DNA of 64,000 nt, taken from contig CAKZON010000043.1 of NCBI GenBank assembly GCA_937136425.1, positions 1-64,000 on the forward strand. The letters run 5' to 3'. Of the stretch, positions 1 to 8,942 are shown piece by piece. A program made the position numbers and the translations under genes. The notes beneath the pieces are model-generated. The model saw only the letters and a program-made list of their open reading frames with translations, did not search any database and was not told the origin of the DNA. Numbering within the stretch: position 1 is the stretch's first letter; every line of letters starts with the position of its first letter. Source of the stretch: an uncultured Crocinitomix sp. (GTDB lineage Bacteria > Bacteroidota > Bacteroidia > Flavobacteriales_D > Crocinitomicaceae).

Positions 1-1
1 T

Positions 2-409
2 TATAATAATGGAATAAGAATTGAAGATGGAACAACTATTGGTATAACCATGTCAGAGATTTCTCCTGCAGTTTTAACAGGTTGGCATATTGATATGCAA
101 ACATTTATGGGAGAAGTGACTATTAACGGTTCTGGCGGAAATACATTGCCGCTAAACGCTGTTCAGGTTGAAGCTACTGATGCAAATGGAAATTTAGCTA
201 CAGCTACATTTACCGGTTTGCAAGATTTATCAGTGGCTCCAGGTGTTTTGCTAATGTCTACTGTGGATCCTGCACACATACCTGCAGATCCAAATACGCA
301 CCAAATTGATTTAACCTATGAATGCGGTATTGCAAATGGCAGTTTACTTGGCCAAGTTGCCGATTATTATACCGTAAATGTTGAGATCATTCTGATTCCC
401 GATTTTTAA
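2..409 (+). CDS. C-terminal fragment of a secreted/surface protein (5' end outside window)
   Basis: The reading frame is open from the first codon of the window to a TAA at 407-409, so the ATG at 50 is probably internal and the gene starts upstream. The visible 135 residues are beta-strand-like, with many Gly, Thr, Asn and Val and no charged helices. They end in alternating hydrophobic residues (VNVEIILIPDF), as in pilin-like or DUF4402-like surface proteins, but I cannot assign a family with confidence. The stop lies 19 bp before the next gene on the same strand, which encodes a large outer-membrane protein. The two are probably co-transcribed parts of one surface-structure locus. Confidence 0.6.
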   Translation, partial: YNNGIRIEDGTTIGITMSEISPAVLTGWHIDMQTFMGEVTINGSGGNTLPLNAVQVEATDANGNLATATFTGLQDLSVAPGVLLMSTVDPAHIPADPNTHQIDLTYECGIANGSLLGQVADYYTVNVEIILIPDF

Positions 410-428
410 TCGAATCTAAAAACCACTA

Positions 429-3400
429 ATGTTTAGAGTTGGTATAATTGTAATTTTCTTGGTATTGTTTGTGAATTCAGAGGCTTGGACTCAGGATGCT
501 GATACGTTAAATGTGTCGGCCCCGTCAGACTCTGTTTCAACGGCAAATGAAATCATTGATGATATGATTTTGTCCGATTCTCTTGCGCAACAGGATATTA
601 AAATCACTTTCGTTAAAAAGAAAGTAGAGCATAGCCCAGATTCAACATATTTTAACGTTTGTAAAGTCACTAATACAACCGCAGAAAAGGTTGAAGGGCA
701 ATTTAAGATTAGAGTTCCAATTGGTTGGAGTCTCATTGGGGATCCATCTAAAACTATTGAGCTTAAACCTGGAGAATCAAAAATATTTCCGGTTCGATTG
801 ACGATCTCATCAGAATCGGTGGGTGGTGTGGCCTATACAATAGACGCATCTTTGGCAACAAATGAAGGTATTTATTCTGGAGCAACTTATATCAAAATTC
901 CATTGGCAAGTGACTGGGAAATGTTTGTAGATAGGCATACCATTTACTTTAACGAGTATTTTGATGAACAAGAGTTTAATATTACAATTAAAAATAAAGG
1001 AAATGCAGAGGAGTTAATAATGCTTGATTTTTCAATTGGAAAATTATTGGAAATTGAAGGGCAGGAAGAAGGGGAGTCCTATGTGTTGGTTCCTCCATAT
1101 ACAGACACTGTTTTAACATATAAAGTGAGGCGAAGTGCGCTAAATGAAGATGAGGTTTATGCTTATAAACAAATTTGGAATGAGTCATTAATAGGTGTAG
1201 TCGCCCAATCTGGTTTGGGAGAAAGATATGGCGAGTCTATTCATTTTACTGACCTTGAAAATCAATATATTCATCAAAGACAAGAAACAGCTTCTCCTCT
1301 AAATGTAGACCTTTCTGTATATAATCTATTGTCATCAGTGCAACCAAGGGTAAACGCAGCATTGTTTGGACAAATTCAGTTTAGAGGAGACCATGATTTG
1401 GGCTATATTTTTCAGGCAAGAAATTTATTTTATGTCTCCTATGGCTTTGAAAATTATTTTCAAGCAGCAAATAATTTAACATTCAATATCAATTATAAAT
1501 GGAAAGATAAAATCCGTGCTCAACTGGGGGAAATTAATAATTACTCCATGCACTCTTTGAGAGGTTGGGGCGCTAAGGCATCTTATAACTTTAATAAAAA
1601 TACTAAAATTAGCGGATCCTATATAACGGGTAAATATTATCCAATGTGGGGGACAAATTTACGTTATGATTCAAGGTATAAAAAAATTGGATTTCATGTG
1701 GGGGCAACTTATGAAGAGAATAGCTATTTATTCTATGATGCTATTTCGCCTGAATTAGGTGTTAGTTTCCCCGTGGCAAAAAATCATCTTTTTCGCTTTG
1801 CACTGATGGGGACGCAATCTGTTTATGATCAAAATCAAGGGATTGGGGTACCTTCAGATACTACCGTACTAGGTTTTTCCTATACAGCAAGTTACACAGG
1901 GATGACCAAAAAATTCAGATTTGGTGTAAATACTAGGAACGATCAATTTAACTATTTACGTGTGCGTCCAGGCCACAGAGTAAGTGGTTATGTCCGATAT
2001 ATGATAAATGATAAAAGCCGAATAAATGCAACTGCGCAGTTTAATTCAATTGAAGCTTCTAAACTTTTGTTTACATCTTATTACAACGGCTCTTATAATG
2101 GACAACAAATTTATCGCTTATCTTATAGTAATCGTGTCACAGATAAAATATCTTTTGAAACAGGGCCAACAAGTAGAATCTTAAACAGATTTCAGATTGA
2201 CACCAGTGCAACTGTAACATCTGATTTTACAAATTATTTTGTGGGAGTATATACGTTGACAAGAATACGATTCGATCAATTCAAAATGTTAACTCCGACA
2301 TTATCTGCTGGTGCAACCTCCTTTAGAGATCATTTGGCTGATGCGGATACTTTAGCTGTAATGCCAACATTTAATCTCGGAATTAGTTATACTGCCCGCT
2401 CATGGGGAGCTAGTGCAAACTATATTTACGGACCCAATTTTTTCTTAACGCAAAGCTTTTTTGATTATGACGTAACCAGTTTTGAAACAATTCATTTCAG
2501 AGGAAATTATGCAAGGTTTATGAGTAATCGTAAAATCAAGTTTACCGCTTATGGTAACTATTATTTGAGATTACCAACCAACCGCCAAAATTTTGCAGTG
2601 AGTGCAAGGTTCGATTTTTTTATGCCAAAAGGTTGGTCTACCTATGTTACTGGAAATTTATTTACTAATAGTATAGATAATGAACTTAATGGAGTTGTTG
2701 CTCATAGAAATTTCAGCCTCAATTTTGGGGTTAGAAAATCCTTTGATATTGCGCAGCCAAGAGTGAAGTATTATCATATGAAACTCGTTTGTTTTAGTGA
2801 TCTTAATGGAGATGGTATTCGTGATGAAAATGAACCTTTACTTTCAAATATTAAAGTGAAAATTTCAAAGGATCTTGATCTGGCAGATCCAAATCAAGCA
2901 CGGTTTGGTGAGCAAGAGCTTGTAACAGATCCAAATGGAATGCTCGAAGTTGTTGATTTGCCAGAAGGAAATTATTTGTTGGACTTTCAAACACTTGAAA
3001 ATTTAGGAACTTTGTATAACAAAAACGGTAATACTCAAAACTTGTTATTATCTGAAAACACGACATTGTATATACCTTATGTTGAAAGTTATCGTGTAAA
3101 GGGACGGGTAGTTTTAAAGAGAGATGAATATAGTTCTCTTGGTCTAATAAATGCAAATGGTTTACGTGTAATGGCTATAGGGACAAATGGAGATATTTAT
3201 TCAGCATTGACAGATAGTGACGGAAATTATTCAATTGATATTCCGCAAGGAGGAGCATATACTGTTAAAATCAACAACATTTTTGGTGAAGAATTTGAAA
3301 TTGACAAAGAAGAGTTTTTAATTCATTTTAATGGGTTCACTTCATTCAATGTTGATTTTACATTCTTTGAACGTAAACGAAAAATGAACTTTAATGGGGA

Positions 3401-3458
3401 TAATTTTTTCGAATTTAAGTCGCTTAATGAATCAAGTGAGGAAGAAGATTCAGAATAA
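429..3458 (+). CDS. Large outer-membrane beta-barrel / usher-like protein with SdrD-type C-terminal domain
   Basis: 1009 aa with an N-terminal signal peptide (hydrophobic residues about 2-20, cleavage near SEAWTQ). Residues about 60-150 look like an Ig-like NEW3/COG1470 domain, including the LKPGESKIFPVRL strand pattern. Residues about 300-780 carry long runs of alternating aromatic and hydrophobic strands typical of an outer-membrane barrel. Residues about 785-1000 hold SdrD-B/carboxypeptidase-regulatory-like beta-sandwich modules, beginning with a Ca-binding-like DLNGDGIRDENEP motif. The combination of periplasmic Ig domain, barrel and terminal beta-domains suggests an usher-like exporter or anchor for surface fibres. 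That role is inferred from architecture only. It lies directly downstream of a truncated secreted protein that may be its cargo. Confidence 0.65.
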   Translation: MFRVGIIVIFLVLFVNSEAWTQDADTLNVSAPSDSVSTANEIIDDMILSDSLAQQDIKITFVKKKVEHSPDSTYFNVCKVTNTTAEKVEGQFKIRVPIGWSLIGDPSKTIELKPGESKIFPVRLTISSESVGGVAYTIDASLATNEGIYSGATYIKIPLASDWEMFVDRHTIYFNEYFDEQEFNITIKNKGNAEELIMLDFSIGKLLEIEGQEEGESYVLVPPYTDTVLTYKVRRSALNEDEVYAYKQIWNESLIGVVAQSGLGERYGESIHFTDLENQYIHQRQETASPLNVDLSVYNLLSSVQPRVNAALFGQIQFRGDHDLGYIFQARNLFYVSYGFENYFQAANNLTFNINYKWKDKIRAQLGEINNYSMHSLRGWGAKASYNFNKNTKISGSYITGKYYPMWGTNLRYDSRYKKIGFHVGATYEENSYLFYDAISPELGVSFPVAKNHLFRFALMGTQSVYDQNQGIGVPSDTTVLGFSYTASYTGMTKKFRFGVNTRNDQFNYLRVRPGHRVSGYVRYMINDKSRINATAQFNSIEASKLLFTSYYNGSYNGQQIYRLSYSNRVTDKISFETGPTSRILNRFQIDTSATVTSDFTNYFVGVYTLTRIRFDQFKMLTPTLSAGATSFRDHLADADTLAVMPTFNLGISYTARSWGASANYIYGPNFFLTQSFFDYDVTSFETIHFRGNYARFMSNRKIKFTAYGNYYLRLPTNRQNFAVSARFDFFMPKGWSTYVTGNLFTNSIDNELNGVVAHRNFSLNFGVRKSFDIAQPRVKYYHMKLVCFSDLNGDGIRDENEPLLSNIKVKISKDLDLADPNQARFGEQELVTDPNGMLEVVDLPEGNYLLDFQTLENLGTLYNKNGNTQNLLLSENTTLYIPYVESYRVKGRVVLKRDEYSSLGLINANGLRVMAIGTNGDIYSALTDSDGNYSIDIPQGGAYTVKINNIFGEEFEIDKEEFLIHFNGFTSFNVDFTFFERKRKMNFNGDNFFEFKSLNESSEEEDSE

Positions 3459-3472
3459 AAGAGCGTGAAACC

Positions 3473-3508
3473 AATAACTCAATGCTTAAGAGTTTATTTT
3501 TCTTTCTA
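3473..3508 (+). terminator. Possible weak terminator after the outer-membrane protein gene
   Basis: AATAACTC (3473-3480) can pair with GAGTTTATT (3490-3498), with one bulged T and a nine-base loop, followed by a U-rich run. The stem is short, so this is only a candidate for the end of the left-edge operon. The remaining bases up to about 3670 show no ORF or other structure that I can support. Confidence 0.3.
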
Positions 3509-3671
3509 GTACCTAACCTATAAAAAGAGGGGGACAAAATTCAAATAACAATTTGTATTATAAGTATAAGAGCCGTTGTTTAATCTCCGGTCATTGCGGT
3601 GGAAACTTAATACTGGATCTTCAAACCCTTTAAAAAAACGTTTCAAGATATGCAATGAGCACTGAACGTTG

Positions 3672-3679
3672 TATATTTG
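3672..3679 (+). promoter_or_regulatory. Bacteroidota -7 promoter element (TATATTTG) for the DUF4293 gene
   Basis: TATATTTG matches the phylum's TAnnTTTG -7 consensus and lies 16 bp before the ATG at 3696. No clear TTTG -33 box is seen at the usual spacing. The element overlaps an upstream in-frame TTG (3669), which argues that translation begins at 3696. Confidence 0.5.
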
Positions 3680-3695
3680 TGAAAAAGTAATATTT

Positions 3696-4196
3696 ATGAT
3701 TCAAAGAGCACAAACAATTTATCTGGGACTTGCATTTATTTGCATGGTTTTACTATTGTTTTTTCCAATTTTTTCAATTGACGTTAAGTCTTTAGAAACC
3801 GGCATTACTATGTCTGCTGTATTTGGTAAAGATGGAGTTGTTGGTGAAGGACTAACAACAGGACAATTTCCACTTTCTTATGTATTTATTGGATTGGCAT
3901 TAATGACCTTTGCATGTATTTTACTTTTTAAGAAACGTCCACGTCAATTATTGCTAACAAGATTAAATTTAATTCTGCATGTATTAGTTGTATTGGGCAT
4001 TTATGGGTTTTATTATTTTGGAGCCTCTTTTGTACAATCAGGTATGTCAGCAATGGATGACATTGCAGTAGAAATTGCTTTTAATATGGAATTAGGATTC
4101 TTTTTCTTAATCCCCACAGTTGCTTTTATATTTTTAGCAATACGCGGAATTAAAAGAGATGAAAACCTCGTAAACTCTTTGGATCGTATCCGTTAA
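3696..4196 (+). CDS. DUF4293 family integral membrane protein
   Basis: 166 aa beginning MIQRAQTIYLGLAF, the characteristic start of the Bacteroidota-specific DUF4293 family. There are four hydrophobic helices at about residues 5-25, 60-78, 88-110 and 130-150, with a polar loop after the first. The function of the family is unknown. I chose the ATG at 3696 over an upstream TTG (3669) because family members begin at MIQR and the TTG lies inside the promoter element. The stop codon is one base before the ATG of the ABC-F gene, so the two are almost certainly co-transcribed. Confidence 0.85.
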   Translation: MIQRAQTIYLGLAFICMVLLLFFPIFSIDVKSLETGITMSAVFGKDGVVGEGLTTGQFPLSYVFIGLALMTFACILLFKKRPRQLLLTRLNLILHVLVVLGIYGFYYFGASFVQSGMSAMDDIAVEIAFNMELGFFFLIPTVAFIFLAIRGIKRDENLVNSLDRIR

Positions 4197-4197
4197 T

Positions 4198-6075
4198 ATG
4201 AATTATTTATCTGTAGAAAATTTAACCAAGTCGTTTGGTGAACGCGTAATATTTGAAGACTTAACCTTTGGAATTGATAAGGGAGAGAAAGTCGCTATTG
4301 TTGCCAAAAATGGGAATGGAAAATCGACTCTGTTAAAAATAATTTGTGGAGACGGAACTGAAGATAGTGGGCGGATTGTATATCGAAAAGATATTCGAGT
4401 TGATTATTTAGAACAAGCTGAAAATTTTGATCCTGAGAAGCTCATTTTTGATGAAGTTTTGTCTACTGAAACGGTTGAGAATTTAGCAATTTTGGCTTAT
4501 GAAAAAGCCATACAAAACCCTGAAGATACAGAGGCATATGAGCAGGCTTTTGAGCAAATGAATGCCACCAATGCTTGGGATTATGATGTGAAAGTAAACA
4601 CAGTTCTTTCTCAACTGAAAATAAAAGATAAAACGCAAGCGATTGGTACATTGTCAGGGGGGCAAAAGAAGCGAGTTGCCTTAGCCAAGATTCTAATTAA
4701 CGAGCCAGACTTGATGATTTTGGATGAGCCAACCAATCACCTGGATTTGGACATGATTGAGTGGTTAGAGACCTATTTAGCAAAGTCTAAATCAGCGATT
4801 ATAATGGTAACGCACGATCGTTATTTTTTAGAAGTGGTTTGTACTACAATCATTGAATTAGAAGATCAACAAATCTATAAATACAACGGAAATTTCTCTT
4901 ATTACTTGGAGAAAAAAGCAGAGCGCCAAGAAATATTGCAAGCCACAATAGGAAAAGCAAAAAACTTGATGCGAACTGAGCTGGATTGGATTAGGAGACA
5001 ACCTAAAGCTAGAGGAACGAAACAAAAAGCTCGTGTAGATGCATTTGCAGGGTTAAAAGAAACAGCCACCCAACGTGTTAATAAAGATGAATTAGAGATT
5101 AGGGTGCAAATGAGTCGCCTTGGATCTAAAATTATTGAGTTACATAAATTAGGAAAATGGTTTGATGATAAAAAAATTATAAACCATTTGGATTACGGGT
5201 TTAAAAGAGGTGAAAAATTAGGGATTGTTGGAGCCAACGGTACTGGTAAATCTACTTTTTTAAACATGCTTGTTGGAACCGAAGAACCTTCTAAAGGTAA
5301 AATTAGTGTTGGTGATACGGTTGTAATGGGATATTACCACCAAAGTGGTGCAAATTTTAAATCGGGCAAAAAAATGCTTGAGGTAATTACTGATATTGCT
5401 GAATTTATTCCTTTAGATAAAGGAAAAAGAATGTCTGCAGCGCAGTTTTTAGAAAAGTTTTTGTTTCCAAGGTCCATGCATTATATGGATGTAGATAAAT
5501 TAAGTGGAGGAGAGAAAAAGCGCCTTTACTTAATGACCATTTTGATGAAGAATCCAAATTTTTTGATTTTGGATGAGCCCACGAATGATTTGGACATTTT
5601 TATTTTAGGTGTTCTTGAAGATTATTTATTGCAATTTGAAGGTTGTTTAATCATTGTTTCGCATGATCGTTATTTCCTAGATAAATTGGTAGACCATACC
5701 TTGTATTTTAAAGGAGAGGGAGAAGTAAAAGATATCATTGGAAATTATACTGCTTACCGTAAGTTTTTGAAAGAAGAAGTAAGTGAAACTCGAAAGCAAG
5801 AAAAAGCTGAAAAAGAAAAAGCGAAAGAAGCCGCGGTAGTTGTCAAAGAAGAGAAAAAGAAAGTCAAGTTATCGTATAAAGAGCAGGTGGAGTTTGATGG
5901 GTTGGAAGAAGCTATTGAAAAACTTTCAGTGGAGCGTGACGCGTTGATGGAAGAGTTAAATAGTGGAGCATTAAGTGGTGATGAAGCATCTGTGAAAGCC
6001 ATGCGATTGAGTGATATTGGAAGAGAAATTGAGGAGAAGGAATTACGTTGGCTAGAGTTGGCCGAATTTGCATAA
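4198..6075 (+). CDS. ABC-F family ATPase (Uup-like)
   Basis: 625 aa with two tandem ABC ATPase domains and no membrane segments, as in ribosome-associated ABC-F proteins. Domain 1 has Walker A KNGNGKST (residues 37-44), signature LSGGQKKR and Walker B LMILDEPTNHLD. Domain 2 has GANGTGKST, LSGGEKKR and LILDEPTNDLD. The linker is Lys/Arg-rich (RRQPKARGTKQKAR), and a charged coiled-coil tail from about residue 520 resembles the Uup C-terminal domain, which binds DNA or ribosomes. The family acts in translation or ribosome quality control, and some members protect against antibiotics; Uup-like is the closest fit here. The gene starts one base after the DUF4293 stop. Confidence 0.9.
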   Translation: MNYLSVENLTKSFGERVIFEDLTFGIDKGEKVAIVAKNGNGKSTLLKIICGDGTEDSGRIVYRKDIRVDYLEQAENFDPEKLIFDEVLSTETVENLAILAYEKAIQNPEDTEAYEQAFEQMNATNAWDYDVKVNTVLSQLKIKDKTQAIGTLSGGQKKRVALAKILINEPDLMILDEPTNHLDLDMIEWLETYLAKSKSAIIMVTHDRYFLEVVCTTIIELEDQQIYKYNGNFSYYLEKKAERQEILQATIGKAKNLMRTELDWIRRQPKARGTKQKARVDAFAGLKETATQRVNKDELEIRVQMSRLGSKIIELHKLGKWFDDKKIINHLDYGFKRGEKLGIVGANGTGKSTFLNMLVGTEEPSKGKISVGDTVVMGYYHQSGANFKSGKKMLEVITDIAEFIPLDKGKRMSAAQFLEKFLFPRSMHYMDVDKLSGGEKKRLYLMTILMKNPNFLILDEPTNDLDIFILGVLEDYLLQFEGCLIIVSHDRYFLDKLVDHTLYFKGEGEVKDIIGNYTAYRKFLKEEVSETRKQEKAEKEKAKEAAVVVKEEKKKVKLSYKEQVEFDGLEEAIEKLSVERDALMEELNSGALSGDEASVKAMRLSDIGREIEEKELRWLELAEFA

Positions 6076-6091
6076 GAAGTAAATTTAAAAT

Positions 6092-6105
6092 ATACCAATC
6101 GGTAT
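6092..6105 (+). promoter_or_regulatory. Probable TetR operator upstream of the regulator gene
   Basis: ATACCAATCGGTAT is a 14-bp inverted repeat (ATACC/GGTAT arms) located just upstream of the -7 element of the TetR gene. Its reverse complement differs by one base from the palindrome at 6742-6755, before the next gene. Two near-identical palindromes flanking a TetR gene strongly suggest that the protein binds both and represses its own gene. Confidence 0.75.
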
Positions 6106-6113
6106 TTTATTGC

Positions 6114-6121
6114 TATATTTG
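6114..6121 (+). promoter_or_regulatory. -7 promoter element (TATATTTG) of the TetR gene
   Basis: TATATTTG matches TAnnTTTG and lies five bases before the ATG at 6127. The leader would therefore be extremely short or absent, which is compatible with leaderless or near-leaderless translation. The operator palindrome at 6092-6105 lies eight bases upstream, where bound repressor would block polymerase. Confidence 0.5.
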
Positions 6122-6126
6122 CAATC

Positions 6127-6723
6127 ATGAAAGGCAAAGCCGAACAAACTACGGAGTTTATCATTAGTACTGTAGCCCCCATTTTTAATAAGAATGGCTA
6201 TAACGGTACGAGTATGTCTGACATAACTAAAGCAACCGGTTTAACGAAGGGAGCAATCTACGGAAATTTCAAAAACAAAGAAGATTTGGCTTTTGCAGCA
6301 TTCAAATTTAATGTTGATTTGGTGGTGAATTGTATTAAAGCTGAATTAGTTCAAATTGAATCTCCTTTGGCACAACTAAAGGGCTTGTTAAACTTTTACC
6401 GTAGGTATAGAACCCATACCATTGAAATTGGTGGTTGTCCTATTTTAAATATCGGTGTTGATGCTAATCATCAAAATTCGGAACTACTTGCAAAGGTGCA
6501 AGAGGTTGTAAAAAAATTGCAGTTCTATATTCAAAAAATGATAGAGCTAGGGCAAAATGCAGAAGAAATTAAATCAACTATTGATGCTGGTCAATACGCT
6601 AAACGAATTTTTGCTTTAATTGAAGGTTCAATTTTCATGGCTGTAACTATGAATGACGATAGTTATATTAATGACATGATGGACCATGCTGATAGAATTG
6701 TGAACGAGGAACTGGTGAAATAA
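6127..6723 (+). CDS. TetR/AcrR family transcriptional repressor
   Basis: 198 aa. The N-terminal 60 residues form the TetR DNA-binding domain, with the recognition region GTSMSDITKATGLTKGAIYGNFKNKEDL. The C-terminal helical ligand domain contains the GGCPILNIGVDANH segment seen in a TetR subgroup that senses small hydrophobic or electrophilic ligands; the ligand itself cannot be inferred. It probably controls itself and the following alpha/beta hydrolase, because near-identical palindromes precede both genes. The 46-bp gap between the two genes contains the second palindrome. Confidence 0.92.
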   Translation: MKGKAEQTTEFIISTVAPIFNKNGYNGTSMSDITKATGLTKGAIYGNFKNKEDLAFAAFKFNVDLVVNCIKAELVQIESPLAQLKGLLNFYRRYRTHTIEIGGCPILNIGVDANHQNSELLAKVQEVVKKLQFYIQKMIELGQNAEEIKSTIDAGQYAKRIFALIEGSIFMAVTMNDDSYINDMMDHADRIVNEELVK

Positions 6724-6741
6724 AAAAATTTAACTAAAAAT

Positions 6742-6755
6742 ATACCGTTTGGTAT
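6742..6755 (+). promoter_or_regulatory. Probable TetR operator upstream of the alpha/beta hydrolase gene
   Basis: ATACCGTTTGGTAT has the same ATACC/GGTAT arms as the site at 6092-6105, and lies 14 bp before the hydrolase ATG. One base separates it from the reverse complement of the first site. This makes the hydrolase the best candidate target of the adjacent TetR protein. Confidence 0.75.
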
Positions 6756-6769
6756 AAAACTATAAAATT

Positions 6770-7627
6770 ATGGCATTGCAACAAACAGTATTAAAGGTAT
6801 ATTTTGGAGCTTTATCCTTTATAGCCCCAGGCAGAGCAGCAAAGCGAGGGTTTGATCTTTTTCAGAAAGTTCGTAAAAAAGATATTAGACCCAGAGAAGA
6901 GGATTTTTTTAAGAAAGCAAAACATTTTCAGGTTAAAGCAGAATTAGATGAACATAAGGTTGATCAAATAGACTGTTATGAACTTGGGCAGGCTGAGCAA
7001 CCGTTGGTTGTTTTAGTGCACGGCTGGGATTCTAATGCTGGAAGCATGTCGCAAATTGCAAATAAGTTGGTGGAGCAAGGGAAGCGAGTAGTGCTATTTA
7101 ATTTGCCAGGACATGCGTTTTCTGTGCATGATACAACAAATTTATTGGAGTGTAAAAATGCTGTTACGGCGGTTTTAAAACATCTTAATCCTGCCGCAGG
7201 TTTCTCGGTTGTTAGCCATTCTTTTGGTTCTGCTGTAGTTGCCTATGCGCTTTCCAAAAATGATTATGAGTTGGATAAGTTGATCTTTTTAACCAATCCA
7301 AATCGTGTGGAACGTATTTTTGCAGATTTTAAAAATTTTATAGGTCTTAATGATCGGGCTTATGAAAAACTACTCCAATTAACTCAGAAAAAACTTGGAG
7401 AACCAATAGAATCAGTAAGTGTTGCGGCAAATTTAAATGCAGTTAACTATAACCAATTATTGCTTATTCATGATAAAAATGATAAAATATTGGGCTATTA
7501 TAATTCTCTTGAAGTGAAAGAAGGAAATCCAAAAGCGCAGTTGCAAACATTTGAAAATATAGGACACTATAAAATGCTTTGGAATAATGAAGTTATAGAT
7601 AATTGTGCTGTTTTCTTGAATGACTAA
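6770..7627 (+). CDS. Alpha/beta hydrolase, probably TetR-regulated
   Basis: 285 aa with an alpha/beta-hydrolase fold. The oxyanion region is VLVHGWDSNAGSM (residues about 82-94), the nucleophile elbow is SHSFGSA (GxSxG-like, Ser near residue 152), the probable acid is in LLIHDKNDKI and the catalytic His in NIGHYKM near the C-terminus. The catalytic triad therefore looks complete. No signal peptide or lipobox is visible, so the protein is probably cytoplasmic or weakly membrane-associated. The substrate is unknown. Its position behind a TetR gene sharing an operator suggests a role in removing or converting the ligand sensed by that regulator. Confidence 0.85.
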   Translation: MALQQTVLKVYFGALSFIAPGRAAKRGFDLFQKVRKKDIRPREEDFFKKAKHFQVKAELDEHKVDQIDCYELGQAEQPLVVLVHGWDSNAGSMSQIANKLVEQGKRVVLFNLPGHAFSVHDTTNLLECKNAVTAVLKHLNPAAGFSVVSHSFGSAVVAYALSKNDYELDKLIFLTNPNRVERIFADFKNFIGLNDRAYEKLLQLTQKKLGEPIESVSVAANLNAVNYNQLLLIHDKNDKILGYYNSLEVKEGNPKAQLQTFENIGHYKMLWNNEVIDNCAVFLND

Positions 7628-7746
7628 TTATCTCTAAATAACTAGTTTTAAGGCATGTTATTCCCAGTTTCTTACCTAATTAATGACATACATCTTAGAA
7701 AATAGGCCATTCGCAGAATAGAGCCGCTATGAAATAGATAATAGAT

Positions 7747-7785
7747 TATTTTTGTTAACTTGAGCCCTAGGTGTTTTAACCTAGG
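7747..7785 (+). promoter_or_regulatory. Candidate promoter and leader hairpin of the FIST/kinase operon
   Basis: TATTTTTG at 7747-7754 matches TAnnTTTG and lies 78 bp before the FIST ATG. CCTAGGT (7766-7772) and ACCTAGG (7779-7785) form a perfect 7-bp stem with a six-base loop, close to the expected transcript 5' end. The hairpin may be an operator or an mRNA-stabilising leader. Nothing is proven by sequence alone. A second small inverted repeat (GTAAG...CTTAC) follows near 7795-7810. Confidence 0.4.
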
Positions 7786-7832
7786 TGATACTTGTAAGTA
7801 ACCGCTTACATAATGCAAGGGTTAGTTAAAAT

Positions 7833-8942
7833 ATGAAGATTAATAATTTTGTTTGGACTGCGTTAGAATCGAAACCGATTAATGAAAAACGGTTACTTGT
7901 ATTATGTGCATTTGATCGTCTTGGTGAACAGCAGCCAGATTATGCAACACTCAGAGAAAAATTTCCGAATGCCGAAATTGTAATCTTTAGCACTTCAGGA
8001 CATTTTATTTCATCAAAAATTCATGATAATGAACCCGTTGTTTCGGCATTGGAATTAGAAACCTCCAGTTTTGAGGTTAAAAATTATACGAATGCCGATT
8101 ATGAAACAAATTTGGCAATGGGCAATGCTATCGGCAATGATGTTAGAAATTCAGTAAAAGGAGTTTGCATTATCTCAGACGGAGGAATGGTAAATGGAAC
8201 ACGGTTAATCCATGGAATAAATTCGAAAATTAATTGTGAGGTTCCAATTTTTGGAGGAATGGCAGGAGATAGCACTCGCTTTAAAAAAACGTTAGTAGGT
8301 TTAAATTCTGACCCTAAATCAGGAGAGGTTGTAGCCATTACTTTTTATGGTGATAGTCTTGAAATAAAGTCTAATTGCGATTCGGGGTGGAATAGTTTAG
8401 GTTTAGAATTTAAAATCACCTCATCTGTTGAGAATAAATTATTTGAATTGAACCATAAAAATGCATATGATGTTTTATATGAATTTTTGGCTCCTGATAA
8501 TCAAGAGGATTTTGCAAAAACAACTCTCTATTATCCTTTTTTATTGGTGGAAGATGGAATTGGAAACGTAATACGTACCCCAATTTTAGTTGATCATGAA
8601 AATAAATCGTTGACCTATGCTGGAGATATGCCAGAAGGTGCAATTGTTAAATTAATGAAATCAGGAACAATGCAGTTGTTGGATTCAACTGTAGATGTTG
8701 CGAAGTATTGTGTTTCTGAAAATCAAAAACCAAGTTTTATTTTTGCCACATCATGCGTGGGCAGAAGGGTAGTGTTGGATGACATGGCAAATGAAGAATT
8801 TACTGAGTTGCAAAGCGTTTTTGGTACGGAGAGTCACTATTTTGGTTTTTATTCTTACGGGGAATTTTCTAGAACTGGAGTGGAGGAGAATTGTAAATTA
8901 CATAATCAAACGCTTGCCGTTGCCGTAATAACTGAAGATTAG
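7833..8942 (+). CDS. FIST domain sensory protein
   Basis: 369 aa, soluble. It matches the FIST N plus FIST C architecture (a predicted small-ligand sensor found next to signalling proteins): an N-terminal alpha/beta half with FPNAEIVIFSTSGHF, then GVCIISDGGMVNGTRLIHGIN and VPIFGGMAGDSTRFKKT, and a C-terminal half with PEGAIVKLMKSG and a final YFGFYSYGEFSRTG segment. The family is proposed to bind small ligands such as amino acids. The stop codon directly abuts the ATG of a histidine kinase. FIST therefore probably acts as the input module for that kinase, as two separate polypeptides rather than a fusion. Confidence 0.88.
   Translation: MKINNFVWTALESKPINEKRLLVLCAFDRLGEQQPDYATLREKFPNAEIVIFSTSGHFISSKIHDNEPVVSALELETSSFEVKNYTNADYETNLAMGNAIGNDVRNSVKGVCIISDGGMVNGTRLIHGINSKINCEVPIFGGMAGDSTRFKKTLVGLNSDPKSGEVVAITFYGDSLEIKSNCDSGWNSLGLEFKITSSVENKLFELNHKNAYDVLYEFLAPDNQEDFAKTTLYYPFLLVEDGIGNVIRTPILVDHENKSLTYAGDMPEGAIVKLMKSGTMQLLDSTVDVAKYCVSENQKPSFIFATSCVGRRVVLDDMANEEFTELQSVFGTESHYFGFYSYGEFSRTGVEENCKLHNQTLAVAVITED

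Noticed and set aside
5754..6182. 142-codon minus-strand frame opposite the ABC-F 3' end and TetR start
   Set aside because: Ser/Phe-rich translation is the mirror of the charged coiled coil of the ABC-F protein, and it crosses the TetR promoter and operator.
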